Source: Croceibacterium segetis
GTDB taxonomy: Bacteria > Pseudomonadota > Alphaproteobacteria > Sphingomonadales > Sphingomonadaceae
Reading direction: 5' to 3'
NCBI RefSeq assembly: GCF_011320115.1
Contig: NZ_JAANOZ010000002.1
Coordinates: 1-64,000, forward strand
DNA: 64,000 nucleotides
Both the position numbers and the translations under genes were made by a program. Of this stretch, positions 54,999-64,000 are shown in pieces; positions within the stretch are counted from its first letter, which is position 1, and the number at the start of each line of letters is the position of its first letter. A model generated the notes under the pieces. That model saw nothing but the letters and a program-made list of their open reading frames with translations, had not been told where the DNA came from and searched no databases.

Positions 54999-57650
54999 GG
55001 CCGCCTGCGCCGCCGCCAGCCGCGCGATCGGCACGCGGAAAGGCGAAGCGCTGACGTAGTCGAGGCCGACCTGTTCGCAGAAGGCGATGCTCGCCGGGTC
55101 GCCGCCATGCTCGCCGCAGATGCCGAGCTTGAGGTCGGGCTTCGTCGCCCGGCCCCGCTCGGCAGCCAGCGAGACCAGCTGTCCCACGCCCTCGATATCG
55201 AGGCTGACGAAGGGATCGCGGGCGAAGATCCCCTTCTCGACGTAAGTGGGCAGGAAGCTGCCCGCGTCGTCGCGGCTGAGGCCGAGCGTCGTCTGGGTGA
55301 GGTCGTTGGTGCCGAAGGAAAAGAACTGCGCCGCCTCGGCGATGTCGCCCGCGGTCAGCGCGGCGCGCGGCAGCTCGATCATCGTGCCGACGAGGTATCC
55401 GACCCGCTGGCCGCGCTCGGCGAAAACCTGCGCCGCCGTCTCGCCCACCAGCTTGCGGAGGATTTCCAGCTCGCGCCGGGTAGCGACGAGCGGGATCATG
55501 ATCTCGGGCACCACCGGATCGCCGCCCTTGGCGCTGACCTCGCAGGCCGCCTCGAAGATCGCCCGCGCCTGCATTTCGTAGATTTCGGGGAAAGTGATGC
55601 CAAGGCGGCAGCCGCGGTGGCCCAGCATCGGGTTGGCCTCGTGCAGCTCGGCGGCGCGGCGCTTGAGGTGCGCGGCGGACACCCCGCTCGCCTCGGCCAG
55701 CGCCTCGAAGTCGGCATCGCCGTGCGGCAGGAACTCGTGCAACGGCGGATCGAGCAGGCGGATCGTGCACGGCAGGCCGGCCATCGCCTCGAAGATCTGC
55801 GCGAAGTCGCCGCGCTGCTCGGGCAGCAGCTTGGCGAGCGCCTTGCGGCGCCCCTTCTCGTCGTCCGCCAGGATCATCTCGCGCACCGCGGCGATACGCC
55901 TGTCGTCGAAGAACATGTGCTCGGTCCGGCACAGGCCGATGCCTTCGGCGCCGAACTTGCGCGCCGTGCGGCAGTCGGCCGGAGTCTCGGCGTTGGTGCG
56001 CACCTTCATCCGCCGGTGCCGGTCGGCCCATTCCATCAGCGTGGCGAAGGCGCCGGCGAGCACGGGCTCGATCGTCGGCACTTCGCCGTCCATGACTTCG
56101 CCCGTCGCGCCGTCGATGGTGATCGTGTCGCCTTCGTCAAGGAGCGCGGTGCCGATCACGGCAGTGCGCGCGGCAAGGTCGATGCGGACTTGCGACGCGC
56201 CCGAGACGCACGGCCGGCCCATTCCCCGGGCGACCACCGCCGCGTGGCTGGTCATCCCGCCCCGCGCGGTGAGGATGCCCTGCGCGGCGTGCATCCCGTG
56301 GATGTCCTCGGGGCTGGTCTCGACCCGCACGAGGATCACCTTTTCGCCTCGCGCCACCCACTTCTCGGCGGTATCGGCGTCGAGCACGATCTTGCCCGAG
56401 GCGGCGCCGGGGCTGGCGGGAAGCCCCTTGGTCAGGACGTTACGCTTCGCATCCGGGTCGAGCGTCGGGTGGAGCAACTGGTCGAGCGCCATCGGGTCGA
56501 TGCGCAGGATCGCGGTGCGCTCGTCGATCAGGCCTTCGCCGACCATCTCGACCGCCATCTTGAGCGCCGCCTTGGCGGTGCGCTTGCCGCTGCGGGTCTG
56601 GAGCATCCACAGCTTGCCGCGCTCGACGGTGAACTCGATGTCCTGCATGTCCTTGTAGTGCCGCTCGAGCAGGTCGAACACCTGGGCGAGCTCGGCGTAA
56701 GCGGCGGGCATCTCCTCTTCCATCGACGGGGCCCTGGCCCCGGCCCGTTCTCGCGCGGCCCTGGTCAGGTACTGCGGCGTCCTGATCCCGGCGACGACAT
56801 CCTCGCCCTGCGCGTTGACCAGCCATTCGCCGTAATAGGCCTTCTCGCCGGTCGAGGGGTCGCGGGTGAAGGCGACGCCGGTGGCGCTGGTCTCGCCCAT
56901 GTTGCCGAAGACCATCGCCTGGACGTTGACCGCGGTGCCCCAGTCGCCGGGGATGTCGTTGAGGCGGCGGTAGACCTTGGCGCGGTCCGAATCCCAGCTG
57001 TCGAACACCGCGGCGATCGCGCCCCACAATTGCTCGCCGACGTCCTGCGGGAACGGCGCGTCGTGCTCGCGGGCGACGATCGCCTGGTACTGGCCAACCA
57101 GGTCCTTCCAGTCGGCGGCGGTCATCTCGGTGTCGGCCTGGTAGCCGCGATCTTCCTTGGCGATCTCGAGCGCTTCTTCGAACAGCCCGTGATCGAGCCC
57201 GAGCACCACGTCGGAGTACATCTGGATGAACCGGCGGTAGCTGTCCCACGCGAAGCGCTCGTCGCCCGATACGGCAGCGAGGCCCTTCACGGTCTCGTCG
57301 TTGAGGCCGAGGTTGAGGACGGTGTCCATCATTCCGGGCATCGACACCCGGGCGCCCGAGCGGACGGAGACGAGCAGTGGGTCGGCCGCATCGCCGAAGC
57401 GCTTGCCGACGGCCTTTTCGATATGGTTCAGCGCCTTGCCGACCTCGCTTCGCAAGTCGTCCGAAAAGTCGGCGCCTTCCTTGAGGTAGCGCACGCATTC
57501 CTCGGTGGTGATGGTAAAGCCCGGCGGGACCGGCAGGCCGATGCTCGCCATCTCCGCCAGGTTCGCGCCTTTGCCGCCGGTGACGGTCTTGTCCTTCGCG
57601 CGCGGATCGTCATGCGCCGCATGGCCGCCGAAGGTGTAGACAGTCTGCAT
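54984..57650 (-). CDS. ppdK: pyruvate, phosphate dikinase
   Basis: An 888-aa enzyme converting pyruvate, ATP and phosphate to PEP, AMP and PPi. The N-terminal ATP-grasp part begins MQTVYTFGG and has KTVTGGKGANLAEMA. The phosphohistidine swivelling domain carries the catalytic His in GGMTSHAAVVARGMGRPCVSG. The C-terminal TIM barrel includes GIGLCRTEHMFF and ICGEHGGDPASIAFC with its Cys acid/base. Start at 57650 after AAAGGTTGTCC; 15 residues upstream in frame are not conserved. It lies downstream of glyS on the same strand, across a repeat-bearing intergenic region. Confidence 0.97.
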   Translation of the reverse strand: MQTVYTFGGHAAHDDPRAKDKTVTGGKGANLAEMASIGLPVPPGFTITTEECVRYLKEGADFSDDLRSEVGKALNHIEKAVGKRFGDAADPLLVSVRSGARVSMPGMMDTVLNLGLNDETVKGLAAVSGDERFAWDSYRRFIQMYSDVVLGLDHGLFEEALEIAKEDRGYQADTEMTAADWKDLVGQYQAIVAREHDAPFPQDVGEQLWGAIAAVFDSWDSDRAKVYRRLNDIPGDWGTAVNVQAMVFGNMGETSATGVAFTRDPSTGEKAYYGEWLVNAQGEDVVAGIRTPQYLTRAARERAGARAPSMEEEMPAAYAELAQVFDLLERHYKDMQDIEFTVERGKLWMLQTRSGKRTAKAALKMAVEMVGEGLIDERTAILRIDPMALDQLLHPTLDPDAKRNVLTKGLPASPGAASGKIVLDADTAEKWVARGEKVILVRVETSPEDIHGMHAAQGILTARGGMTSHAAVVARGMGRPCVSGASQVRIDLAARTAVIGTALLDEGDTITIDGATGEVMDGEVPTIEPVLAGAFATLMEWADRHRRMKVRTNAETPADCRTARKFGAEGIGLCRTEHMFFDDRRIAAVREMILADDEKGRRKALAKLLPEQRGDFAQIFEAMAGLPCTIRLLDPPLHEFLPHGDADFEALAEASGVSAAHLKRRAAELHEANPMLGHRGCRLGITFPEIYEMQARAIFEAACEVSAKGGDPVVPEIMIPLVATRRELEILRKLVGETAAQVFAERGQRVGYLVGTMIELPRAALTAGDIAEAAQFFSFGTNDLTQTTLGLSRDDAGSFLPTYVEKGIFARDPFVSLDIEGVGQLVSLAAERGRATKPDLKLGICGEHGGDPASIAFCEQVGLDYVSASPFRVPIARLAAAQAALRSA

Positions 57651-57667
57651 GGACAACCTTTCGAAAA

Positions 57668-57756
57668 CAGGGTGACACTTTACGGACCCTGTCACCCTGC
57701 AGGATTTTCTAAACTGCTGTTTTAACTTAGATAATTCAGAAACCGGCGGGTGACAC
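57668..57756. promoter_or_regulatory. repeated GGGTGACA sites upstream of ppdK
   Basis: CAGGGTGACA (57668-57677) and its exact inverse TGTCACCCTG (57690-57699) form a 10-bp inverted repeat with a 12-bp spacer, 18 bp before the ppdK start. A third copy GGGTGACAC lies at 57748-57756 near the glyS end. The stretch between is AT-rich (taaactgctgttttaacttag) and probably holds the ppdK promoter. A dimeric regulator site is plausible. Confidence 0.5.
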
Positions 57757-57779
57757 TCTTCCTACAGGAAACCGCGCGG

Positions 57780-60116
57780 TCAGCCCTCTATCCTCGAGAA
57801 ATCGGCCACTTTGTGCACTGCAGCACGGAAGCGTGCAAGCAGGCTCAACCGGGCCTCGCGCCTCGCGGGATCGTCGTCATTCACCGTCACCGTGTCAAAG
57901 AACCGGTCTATCGGGCCGCGCAAGGACGCCAGCGCGGCCATCGCCGCCTCGAAATCCTCCGCCTGGACCGCGGCGGCGGCTTTCGGCTCGGCCGAATCCA
58001 ACGCCTCGATCAGGTCCTTTTCCGCAGGTTCGGGCGTGTAGGAAAGTGTTTTCTTCCTGTTCTCGGCCATTTTGGCCGCAATCACCGGCTTGAGGTCGGG
58101 ATCGTCGACCAGCGCCAACGGGTCCTCCTCGCCGGTGCGTGCGATCTCCCCTTCGGCGCCCTTCCAGTCCTCCTTCTTGAGGATATTGGCCGCGCGCTTG
58201 TAGGCGGCGAGCAGGTTGGCGCCGTCCTCGGTCTTGATGAAGGCCTGCAGCGTGTTCACACGAGAAAGAAGGCGAACGAGGTCGTCTTCGTTCCCGAGCG
58301 CGAACACCGCGTCGATCAGGTCGTGGCGAACGCCGGCTTCGCGCTGCTGGACTTTTAGGCGGTCGGCGAAGAAGTCGAGGAGTTCATCGGCCGCTGCATC
58401 TCGGCGTGCGAACACGGCCTTGGACCCTTCGAGATGTTGAGCTTCGGCGTTCGCAAGGATGTCAGTGATGAATTTGTCATCCATTTCGAATGGGCGACCA
58501 TATTCTTGAGAAATCAGCGCTAACCTTTCCGCAGCATCTCGCAGCCGATCGTCCTTTGGATCGTACGGAAGGTGCGCACCAGTCGCCTTGCGAGCAAGCT
58601 GATGCAGAGAGACGCGAAGTGAGTTGGTCAGAATGAGTTGAATCGCTCCGATGCTGGCTCTCCGAAGAGCGAAAGGGTCCTTTGAGCCAGTCGGACGCTC
58701 ACCGATCACGAAGAATCCGGCTAAGCTATCGAGCTTGTCGGCCAAACTGACAGCTACGGTTATAGGAGCGGTTGGAACTTGATCGCCTTGGCCGGTCGGT
58801 TTGTAATGATCGCGGATTGCGTCGGCGACTTCAACCGGCAAACCTTCAGCGCGAGCGTAGTAGCCACCCATAAGACCTTGAAGCTCGGGGAACTCACCGA
58901 CCATCTCGGTGACGAGATCTGCCTTGCAGAGCCGGGCAGCGTCCTGCGTCCAATTAAACAGCATAGTCTCAGGCTGCTGGTGATTGAGTGCAGGCTTTAC
59001 AACTTGCTGTTCCACCAGCCACCGCGCCAGCCTGGCCACGCGCTCCACCTTGTCGGCGACGGTGCCGAGCTTCTCGTGGAAGGTGATCCGTTCGAGCTTC
59101 CTGGCCTGCTCGGCCAGCGGCACCTTGCGGTCCTGCTCCCAGAAGAAGCGCGCGTCGGAAAGGCGCGCGGCGAGGACCTTGCGGTTGCCGTCGACGATCG
59201 CCGCGCCCTCGTCGGTCGCGACGATGTTCGCCGTGCAGACGAAGGCGTTGGCGAGCTTGCCCTTCTTGGTGCGGCAGATGAAATATTTCTGGTTGGTACG
59301 CGCGGTCAGCTGGATGACTTCCGGCGGCACGTCGAGAAACGCCTCATCGAAATGTCCCAGCAAGGGGACCGGCCATTCGGTGAGCCCGGCGTTCTCGACC
59401 ACCAGCCCCTCGTCCTCGACGAGCACCAGCCCGGCCTGGTGGGCGGCGTGGATGGCGCCCCGCCGGATCAGGTCCTCGCGCTCGGCCTGGTCGACAATGA
59501 CGTGGCAGGCGCGCAGCTTCTGGGCATAGTCCGCGGCCGAGCCGATGGTGATCGGGCCGGGACAATGGAAGCGGTGGCCGAGCGTCATGTAGCCGCTGGC
59601 GACATCCCCCACGGTGCATTCGACCAGTTTCTCGCCGAAAATCGCAACGATCCCCGACAAAGGCCGCACCCATCGCAGGCTCTCGGTGCTCAGCGAAGCC
59701 GCGCCCCAGCGCATCGACTTGGGCCAGGGGAATGCGCGGACAATCGCCGGGATCGCCTTGGCGAGCACTTCCCGGACCGCGCGGCCGGGCCTCTCGATCA
59801 CCGCGAAGTAGACCCCGTCGCGATCCTCGAGCTGCTCCTGCGTGAGCCCCGACTTGCGCAGGAACCCTTCGAGCGCCTGCGGCGGCGCGCTGGTGCGCGG
59901 GCCCTTCGTCTCCTCACGCACCGCCTCGGTGGCTTCGGGCAGCCCGCGCGCGATCAGCGCCAGCCGCCGCGGGGTCGACCACACGGTGATTTCACCGACC
60001 GCCACGCCCGCCGCCTGCATCTCGCCGCGGAACAGCTTCTCGAGGTCCGCCCGCGCGCCGGCCTGCATCCGCGCGGGGATTTCCTCGGAACGCAGCTCAA
60101 GGAGGAAGTCGGTCAC
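57780..60116 (-). CDS. glyS: glycine-tRNA ligase beta subunit
   Basis: The 778-aa beta chain of the tetrameric glycyl-tRNA synthetase. It begins [18 protein letters not shown], the family N-terminus, and includes [19 protein letters not shown], the HD-type [56 protein letters not shown] and the C-terminal anticodon-binding/DALR-like part. The start is a GTG at 60116 overlapping the glyQ stop (GTGA). A segment of about 550 bp (58430-58990) has GC of 50-60% in sampled lines, against about 70% on either side, and different codon choice, although the protein stays well conserved. Confidence 0.97.
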   Translation of the reverse strand: MTDFLLELRSEEIPARMQAGARADLEKLFRGEMQAAGVAVGEITVWSTPRRLALIARGLPEATEAVREETKGPRTSAPPQALEGFLRKSGLTQEQLEDRDGVYFAVIERPGRAVREVLAKAIPAIVRAFPWPKSMRWGAASLSTESLRWVRPLSGIVAIFGEKLVECTVGDVASGYMTLGHRFHCPGPITIGSAADYAQKLRACHVIVDQAEREDLIRRGAIHAAHQAGLVLVEDEGLVVENAGLTEWPVPLLGHFDEAFLDVPPEVIQLTARTNQKYFICRTKKGKLANAFVCTANIVATDEGAAIVDGNRKVLAARLSDARFFWEQDRKVPLAEQARKLERITFHEKLGTVADKVERVARLARWLVEQQVVKPALNHQQPETMLFNWTQDAARLCKADLVTEMVGEFPELQGLMGGYYARAEGLPVEVADAIRDHYKPTGQGDQVPTAPITVAVSLADKLDSLAGFFVIGERPTGSKDPFALRRASIGAIQLILTNSLRVSLHQLARKATGAHLPYDPKDDRLRDAAERLALISQEYGRPFEMDDKFITDILANAEAQHLEGSKAVFARRDAAADELLDFFADRLKVQQREAGVRHDLIDAVFALGNEDDLVRLLSRVNTLQAFIKTEDGANLLAAYKRAANILKKEDWKGAEGEIARTGEEDPLALVDDPDLKPVIAAKMAENRKKTLSYTPEPAEKDLIEALDSAEPKAAAAVQAEDFEAAMAALASLRGPIDRFFDTVTVNDDDPARREARLSLLARFRAAVHKVADFSRIEG

Positions 60117-61012
60117 GCGGACCACCCGGGGAACTTCGCTTCCCATTCGGGCGAATTCTTCTCGATCCACGCCTCGCAGCTGCCCTTGGCAAGATCGCGG
60201 ACGCGGCCAATATAGCTGGCGCGTTCCTGGACGCTGATCACGCCGCGCGCCTGGAGCAGGTTGAACAAATGGCTCGCCTCGATCGCCTGGTCGTAGGCGG
60301 CGAGCGGGATCTGTGCCTCGATGCAGCGTTGGCATTCGGCTTCGGCGTTGCGGAAGCCGGCGAACAGTTGTTCGGTGTCGGCGACTTCGAAGTTGTATTT
60401 CGAGTGCTCGCGCTCGTTTTCGAGGAACACCTGGCCGTAGGTCACGCCGTCGGAATTGAACGCGAGATCGTAGACCCGGTCGACGCCCTGGAGGTACATC
60501 GCCAGCCGTTCGAGCCCGTAAGTCAGCTCGCCGGCGACCGGCTTGCAGTCGTAGCCGCCGATCTGCTGGAAATACGTGAATTGGGTCACTTCCATTCCGT
60601 CGCACCAGACTTCCCAGCCGAGGCCCCAGGCGCCGAGCGTCGGGCTTTCCCAGTCGTCCTCGACGAAGCGGATGTCGTGCTTCAAGGGATCGATGCCGAT
60701 GGCCTCGAGGCTCTTGAGGTAGAGCTCCTGCAAGTCCGGCGGGTTGGGCTTGAGGATCACCTGGTACTGATAATAGTGCTGCAGGCGGTTGGGGTTTTCG
60801 CCGTAGCGACCGTCCGTGGGCCGGCGGCTCGGCTGGACGTAGGCGGCCTTCCACGGCTCCGGCCCGAGCGCGCGCAAGGTCGTCGCGGGGTGGAACGTGC
60901 CCGCGCCCATGCGCATGTCGTACGGCTGCAGGATCAGGCAGCCCTGCGCGCTCCAGTAATCGTGGAGCGCGAGGATCATGTCCTGGAAGCTCTTGGCGCC
61001 GGTCCCGCTCAT
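60113..61012 (-). CDS. glyQ: glycine-tRNA ligase alpha subunit
   Basis: The 299-aa alpha chain, which holds the class II catalytic core for glycine activation. Family segments are unmistakable: [61 protein letters not shown] and the motif [16 protein letters not shown]. It overlaps glyS by 4 bp. The ATG at 61012 gives the standard N-terminus. Confidence 0.98.
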   Translation of the reverse strand: MSGTGAKSFQDMILALHDYWSAQGCLILQPYDMRMGAGTFHPATTLRALGPEPWKAAYVQPSRRPTDGRYGENPNRLQHYYQYQVILKPNPPDLQELYLKSLEAIGIDPLKHDIRFVEDDWESPTLGAWGLGWEVWCDGMEVTQFTYFQQIGGYDCKPVAGELTYGLERLAMYLQGVDRVYDLAFNSDGVTYGQVFLENEREHSKYNFEVADTEQLFAGFRNAEAECQRCIEAQIPLAAYDQAIEASHLFNLLQARGVISVQERASYIGRVRDLAKGSCEAWIEKNSPEWEAKFPGWSA

Positions 61013-61131
61013 GGCGCGGCGCTTTGCAGGATGGCCGAAACAGCGTCAATGCCGCGCTGCAAAACGCCCCTGTAAGTCGGCGTGGAAAGCGCCTAAATAG
61101 GCACCGGGCTTAAACAGGGTCACTTTCACCG

Positions 61132-62022
61132 ATGCCGCCGTTTCGCCGATTCATTGCCGCGCTGGTCGCGCTCGCCATGCCGGCGTGCGCGCCGGTCGAC
61201 GCACGCCCGGCGCACGCGGCCGCGGCCTACCAGGGCCCGGCGATCTGGAAGGTCGCCGACAAGGACACCACGATCTACCTGTTCGGCACCGTCCACGCGT
61301 TGCCCAAGGACACCAAGTGGTTCTCCGGGCCGGTCGAACGCGCCTACAAGGCGTCGGACGAACTGGTCACCGAAATTCCCATGGATGCGAGCGGCGACGC
61401 CCAGGCGATTGCCGCGCGCGCCTTGCTGGCCAAGGGCCAGTCGCTGCGCGCCATGATGGCCCCGGACGATCGCATGAAGTTCGAGGAGGCGCTCGTCGGC
61501 CTCGGCCTGCCGATCGAGGCGATGGACCGCTTCGAACCGTGGTACGCGGCGATGACCCTGTCACTGCTGCCGGTGATCAAATCGGGCTACGATCCGCAGA
61601 CCGGCGCCGAAACCAAGCTGACCGCCGAAGCCGAGGGCAAGCGCAAGGCGGCCCTGGAGACGGTCCAGCAGCAGATCGACCTGTTCGACGGATTGCCGGT
61701 CGAGGCCCAGCTTTCGTTCCTCAAGGAGACGGTGGATTCGATTTCCAAGGCAACGACGACGCTCGATGCGATGGTCGCCGAGTGGATGAAGGGCGATGCC
61801 GACGCGCTCGCCATGCTGCTCAACGACGAGCTCGACGACCCGGTGCTCTACAAGCGACTGCTGACCGACCGCAACACGCACTGGGCGCAATGGATCGACC
61901 AGCGGATGAAGCAACCGGGCACGGTCTTCGTCGCCGTCGGCGCCGGGCACCTCGCGGGGCGGGACAGCGTGCAGGCGCAACTCAGGAAGCGCGGCATCAA
62001 GGCCCGCCGCGTCTGGGAGTAA
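61132..62022 (+). CDS. TraB/GumN family protein, exported (first copy)
   Basis: A 296-aa protein with a signal peptide (RRFIAALVALAMPACAPVDARPAHA). The motif MPACA hints at a lipobox, but the following Pro is unusual. The TraB/GumN domain shows IWKVADKDTTIYLFGTVHALP near residue 40, a long helical middle and the C-terminal VFVAVGAGHLAGRDSVQAQLRKRG, where the two conserved His and Glu residues of this metalloprotease-like fold sit. Function in bacteria is unproven. Its stop overlaps the start of the second copy by one base (TAATG). Confidence 0.86.
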   Translation: MPPFRRFIAALVALAMPACAPVDARPAHAAAAYQGPAIWKVADKDTTIYLFGTVHALPKDTKWFSGPVERAYKASDELVTEIPMDASGDAQAIAARALLAKGQSLRAMMAPDDRMKFEEALVGLGLPIEAMDRFEPWYAAMTLSLLPVIKSGYDPQTGAETKLTAEAEGKRKAALETVQQQIDLFDGLPVEAQLSFLKETVDSISKATTTLDAMVAEWMKGDADALAMLLNDELDDPVLYKRLLTDRNTHWAQWIDQRMKQPGTVFVAVGAGHLAGRDSVQAQLRKRGIKARRVWE

Positions 62023-62876
62023 TGCGCGCGCTCGCGGCGCTGGCGCTCGCGCTGGCGCTCGCCGGATGCGGCGAGCCGGCGCGCGACTGGCCCGCCCCTT
62101 CGCCGGCGCTGTGGGAGGTGACTGGCCCGGGCGGCGCGCACGGCTGGCTGTTCGGCACGATCCATTCGCTGCCCGAGGGCGCCCACTGGCGCACCAAAGC
62201 GGTCGACCAGGCGCTGGCCGATTCAGGCGTGCTGGTGGTGGAGATCGCCAACCTTGGCGATGCGGCGGCGGCAAAAGAGGCTTTCGACCGGCTGGCCACG
62301 ACACCCGGGCTACCGCCGCTGTCGCAGCGCGTTCCGGCGAAGGAGCGCCCCGCCCTCGCCGCGTTTCTCGGGCGCGCCGGTCTCGCCGACGACGCCTTCC
62401 CGCATACCGAGACCTGGGCCGCCGCGATCGTCCTCGCCAACCGGGCGCGCGGGCGCGATCCCGGGACCGGGGTCGACCGCGCGCTGATCGCCGGAGCGAA
62501 ACGCGTCGAGGGGCTGGAGACGTTCGAGCAGCAGTACCGCGCCTTCGATGCGCTCCCGCCGGCCGAACAAGCCGACCTGTTGCTGGCGCTGGCCCGCGAG
62601 GCCGACGACACGTCCGACGCGCGGCAGGTCGAGGCGTGGCTGACCGGGGACCTTGCCGGCCTCGAGAGCGATTCCTCCGCCGGCGTCCTCGCCGACCCCC
62701 AGTTGCGCGAGGCACTGCAAGTCGCCCGCAACCGGCGCTGGGCGGAACGGATCGCCCGGTTGCTCGCTGGCCGGGAGCAGCCTTTCGTTGCCGTGGGCGA
62801 AGCGCACATGTTCGGCGAGCAGAACTTACCCGAACTGCTCGAGGCGCGCGGTTACACCGTCCGCCGCGTGCAGTAA
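62022..62876 (+). CDS. TraB/GumN family lipoprotein (second copy)
   Basis: A 284-aa paralogue of the preceding gene. It begins MRALAALALALALAGCGEP, a clear lipoprotein signal with lipobox LAGC and Cys16. The domain repeats the same anchors: ALWEVTGPGGAHGWLFGTIHSLPEG and FVAVGEAHMFGEQNLPELLEARG. The ATG overlaps the stop of copy one in TAATG, so expression is coupled. Sequence between the anchors is quite diverged, indicating an old tandem duplication. The two may act together in the envelope. Confidence 0.87.
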   Translation: MRALAALALALALAGCGEPARDWPAPSPALWEVTGPGGAHGWLFGTIHSLPEGAHWRTKAVDQALADSGVLVVEIANLGDAAAAKEAFDRLATTPGLPPLSQRVPAKERPALAAFLGRAGLADDAFPHTETWAAAIVLANRARGRDPGTGVDRALIAGAKRVEGLETFEQQYRAFDALPPAEQADLLLALAREADDTSDARQVEAWLTGDLAGLESDSSAGVLADPQLREALQVARNRRWAERIARLLAGREQPFVAVGEAHMFGEQNLPELLEARGYTVRRVQ

Positions 62877-62949
62877 GGCCTTCCTTGCTTGCCCGCGGCT
62901 GCGCTGCTTGAGGCAAGACTTGCACCGCGCGTCGCTTTCCCCTAGGGGC

Positions 62950-62979
62950 GCGCCTCCGTCATGGTCATCCCTGGAGGCG
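62950..62979 (+). promoter_or_regulatory. hairpin in the rplY leader
   Basis: CGCCTCC (62950-62956; allow one base either way) pairs with GGAGGCG (62973-62979) around a loop of about 16 bases, 36 bp before the rplY start. It could be a leader structure for ribosomal protein feedback or a terminator of the TraB pair; there is no U-run. Confidence 0.25.
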
Positions 62980-63015
62980 TGGCGGTAACCCAATGCAATT
63001 CGAAAGGCACGTGAC

Positions 63016-63702
63016 ATGAGCGACGCTCTCACCCTGCCGGCCGAGGCGCGCGAACGGGCTGGCAAGGGAGCCTCCCGCGAGTTGCGCCGTCAAGGCCGTG
63101 TTCCCGCCGTGATTTACGGCGGCAAGGAAGAACCCACCCCGATCCACCTCGAGGCGAAGGAGCTGGTCCGCCAGCTCGGCTCGGGCCACTTCATGAACTC
63201 GATCGTGATGATCGACGTCGGCGGCAAGATGGTTCGCACCCTGCCCAAAGACGTCGCCCTGCACCCGGTCACCGACCGGCCGCTGCACGTCGATTTCCTG
63301 CGGCTGTCGAAGGATGCGAAGATCCAGGTCGCCGTGCCGGTGGTGTTCGTCAACGAAGAGGAATCGCCCGGCCTCAAGAAGGGCGGCGTGCTCAACGTCG
63401 TGCGCCACGAGCTCGAGCTGGTTTGCGAATCCGACAAGATCCCCGACGAGATCAAGCTCGACGTCACCGGCCTCGACATCGGCGATTCGATCCACATCAG
63501 CCATGTCACGCTGCCCGAAGGCTCGGTCAGCGCGATCACCGACCGCGACTTCACCATCGCCACGGTCGTCGCCCCGTCGGCGATGAAGCGGACCGATGAG
63601 GAAGAAGCCGAGGAAGCCGCCGCCGGCGCCGCCGCACCGGCCGAAGCTGCCGGCGAGGAAACCGAAGCCAGCGAAGGCGAAGCGGAAGCGACCGAGCAGT
63701 AA
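63016..63702 (+). CDS. rplY: 50S ribosomal protein L25/general stress protein Ctc
   Basis: The long (Ctc-type) L25, 228 aa, binds 5S rRNA. The N-terminal domain has [21 protein letters not shown] and the TL5 C-terminal domain has [42 protein letters not shown]. It ends with an Ala/Glu-rich acidic tail common in alphaproteobacteria. The ATG follows CGAAAGGCACGTGAC. It lies directly upstream of pth, a very common order. Confidence 0.97.
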   Translation: MSDALTLPAEARERAGKGASRELRRQGRVPAVIYGGKEEPTPIHLEAKELVRQLGSGHFMNSIVMIDVGGKMVRTLPKDVALHPVTDRPLHVDFLRLSKDAKIQVAVPVVFVNEEESPGLKKGGVLNVVRHELELVCESDKIPDEIKLDVTGLDIGDSIHISHVTLPEGSVSAITDRDFTIATVVAPSAMKRTDEEEAEEAAAGAAAPAEAAGEETEASEGEAEATEQ

Positions 63703-63731
63703 TCCTCGCTCTTCCCGGACCGGACAAGCAG

Positions 63732-63764
63732 GCGCCGGCTCCGCAAGGGGCCGGCGCTTTGCTT
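63732..63764 (+). terminator. intrinsic terminator after rplY
   Basis: GCGCCGGCTCC (63732-63742) pairs with GGGGCCGGCGC (63747-63757), with one T-G wobble and a GCAA tetraloop, followed by TTTGCTTTT. It lies 30 bp past the rplY stop and before pth. Confidence 0.85.
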
Positions 63765-63793
63765 TTCGCGCCCGCGCAGAATAGGACGCCGCG

Positions 63794-64000
63794 ATGCAAC
63801 TGTGGGTGGGCCTCGGCAATCCCGGACCTAAGCACGCGATGGAGCGGCACAACGTCGGCTTCATGGCGGCCGACGTGATCGCCGAGATGCACCGTTTCGG
63901 CCCGGTGCAGAAGAAGTTCCAGGGGTGGCTGCAGGAAGGCCGCATCGGCGGCGAGAAGATCCTCCTCCTCAAGCCGGCGACCTTCATGAACGAAAGCGGT
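63794..64000 (+). CDS. pth: peptidyl-tRNA hydrolase, N-terminal part (cut by window edge)
   Basis: The first 69 codons of Pth, which recycles peptidyl-tRNAs. The N-terminus [24 protein letters not shown] has the substrate-binding Asn9 and catalytic His19, and the conserved [13 protein letters not shown] is the last segment before the edge. Its place after rplY is the usual one. Confidence 0.97.
   Translation, partial: MQLWVGLGNPGPKHAMERHNVGFMAADVIAEMHRFGPVQKKFQGWLQEGRIGGEKILLLKPATFMNESG

Noticed and set aside
55107-57725. 872-codon plus-strand frame across ppdK
   Set aside because: Opposite strand of a fully conserved pyruvate phosphate dikinase; no family features.
57722-57736. CtrA-like site TTAA-N7-AATT upstream of ppdK
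   Set aside because: The second half-site is AATT rather than TTAA, and nothing else links ppdK to CtrA.

Overview
The window is a GC-rich, gene-dense chromosomal segment of an alphaproteobacterium, most likely of the order Sphingomonadales (Sphingomonas/Erythrobacter/Novosphingobium-like). The evidence is the gene content and order: recG / sdhE / mfd, argJ next to an IMPase-family gene, a divL-tsaE-amgK-murU-addB-addA-trxA block, glyQ-glyS with ppdK, and a PrsK/PrsR/sugar-transferase cassette of the XrtA/PEP-CTERM type. Nearly everything is core chromosome. I see no prophage, insertion sequence, CRISPR array or plasmid function.

Layout. 0-8.9 kb: the start of a TonB-like gene (cut by the window edge), recG, a hemerythrin-domain protein, sdhE, mfd, an EAL-domain c-di-GMP phosphodiesterase and nadK. 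8.9-12.6 kb: a small membrane protein, tRNA-Asn, an exported methyltransferase-like protein, a 65-aa coiled coil, and an MFS transporter overlapping an SMP-30/gluconolactonase gene. 12.6-18.2 kb: secA, a small exported protein, argJ, an IMPase-family gene and trxA. 18.3-29.2 kb: a tightly overlapped minus-strand operon running from divL through tsaE, amgK, murU and addB to addA, which ties cell-cycle signalling to t6A tRNA modification, muropeptide recycling and double-strand-break repair. 29.3-36.4 kb: ahcY, a peroxiredoxin, an APC amino-acid permease, panB, a membrane-anchored alpha/beta hydrolase of lower GC, and an exported protein of unknown function. 36.9-45.5 kb: a DUF475/TerC-like membrane protein, a bile-acid:sodium-symporter-family protein, then the cassette TPR protein / prsR / prsK / sugar transferase, whose products would control and start exopolysaccharide assembly. 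45.6-53.1 kb: small membrane and exported proteins, tRNA-Leu(CAA), suhB-like, efp, a BBE-type flavoprotein, a DmdC-like acyl-CoA dehydrogenase and hisI. 53.4-64 kb: comF, a BioC/NDUFAF5-like methyltransferase, ppdK, glyS, glyQ, two overlapping TraB/GumN genes, rplY and the 5' part of pth.

The most useful observations are these. The sensor-kinase gene at 26.8-29.2 kb encodes Tyr in place of the phospho-accepting His, which together with its PAS-rich architecture marks it as DivL. A 93-aa LEA-like membrane protein at 45.6 kb has an exact match to the alphaproteobacterial general-stress (EcfG) promoter. glyS carries an internal stretch of about 550 bp with clearly lower GC, suggesting mosaic recombination. 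hisI has no standard start codon and may use ATC or be frameshifted. Several intergenic inverted or dispersed repeats may be operators or sphingomonad repeat elements. I found nothing that I would call a wholly new multi-gene system. The PrsK/PrsR cassette without an exosortase nearby and the non-coding stretch at 53.1-53.4 kb are the best places to look.
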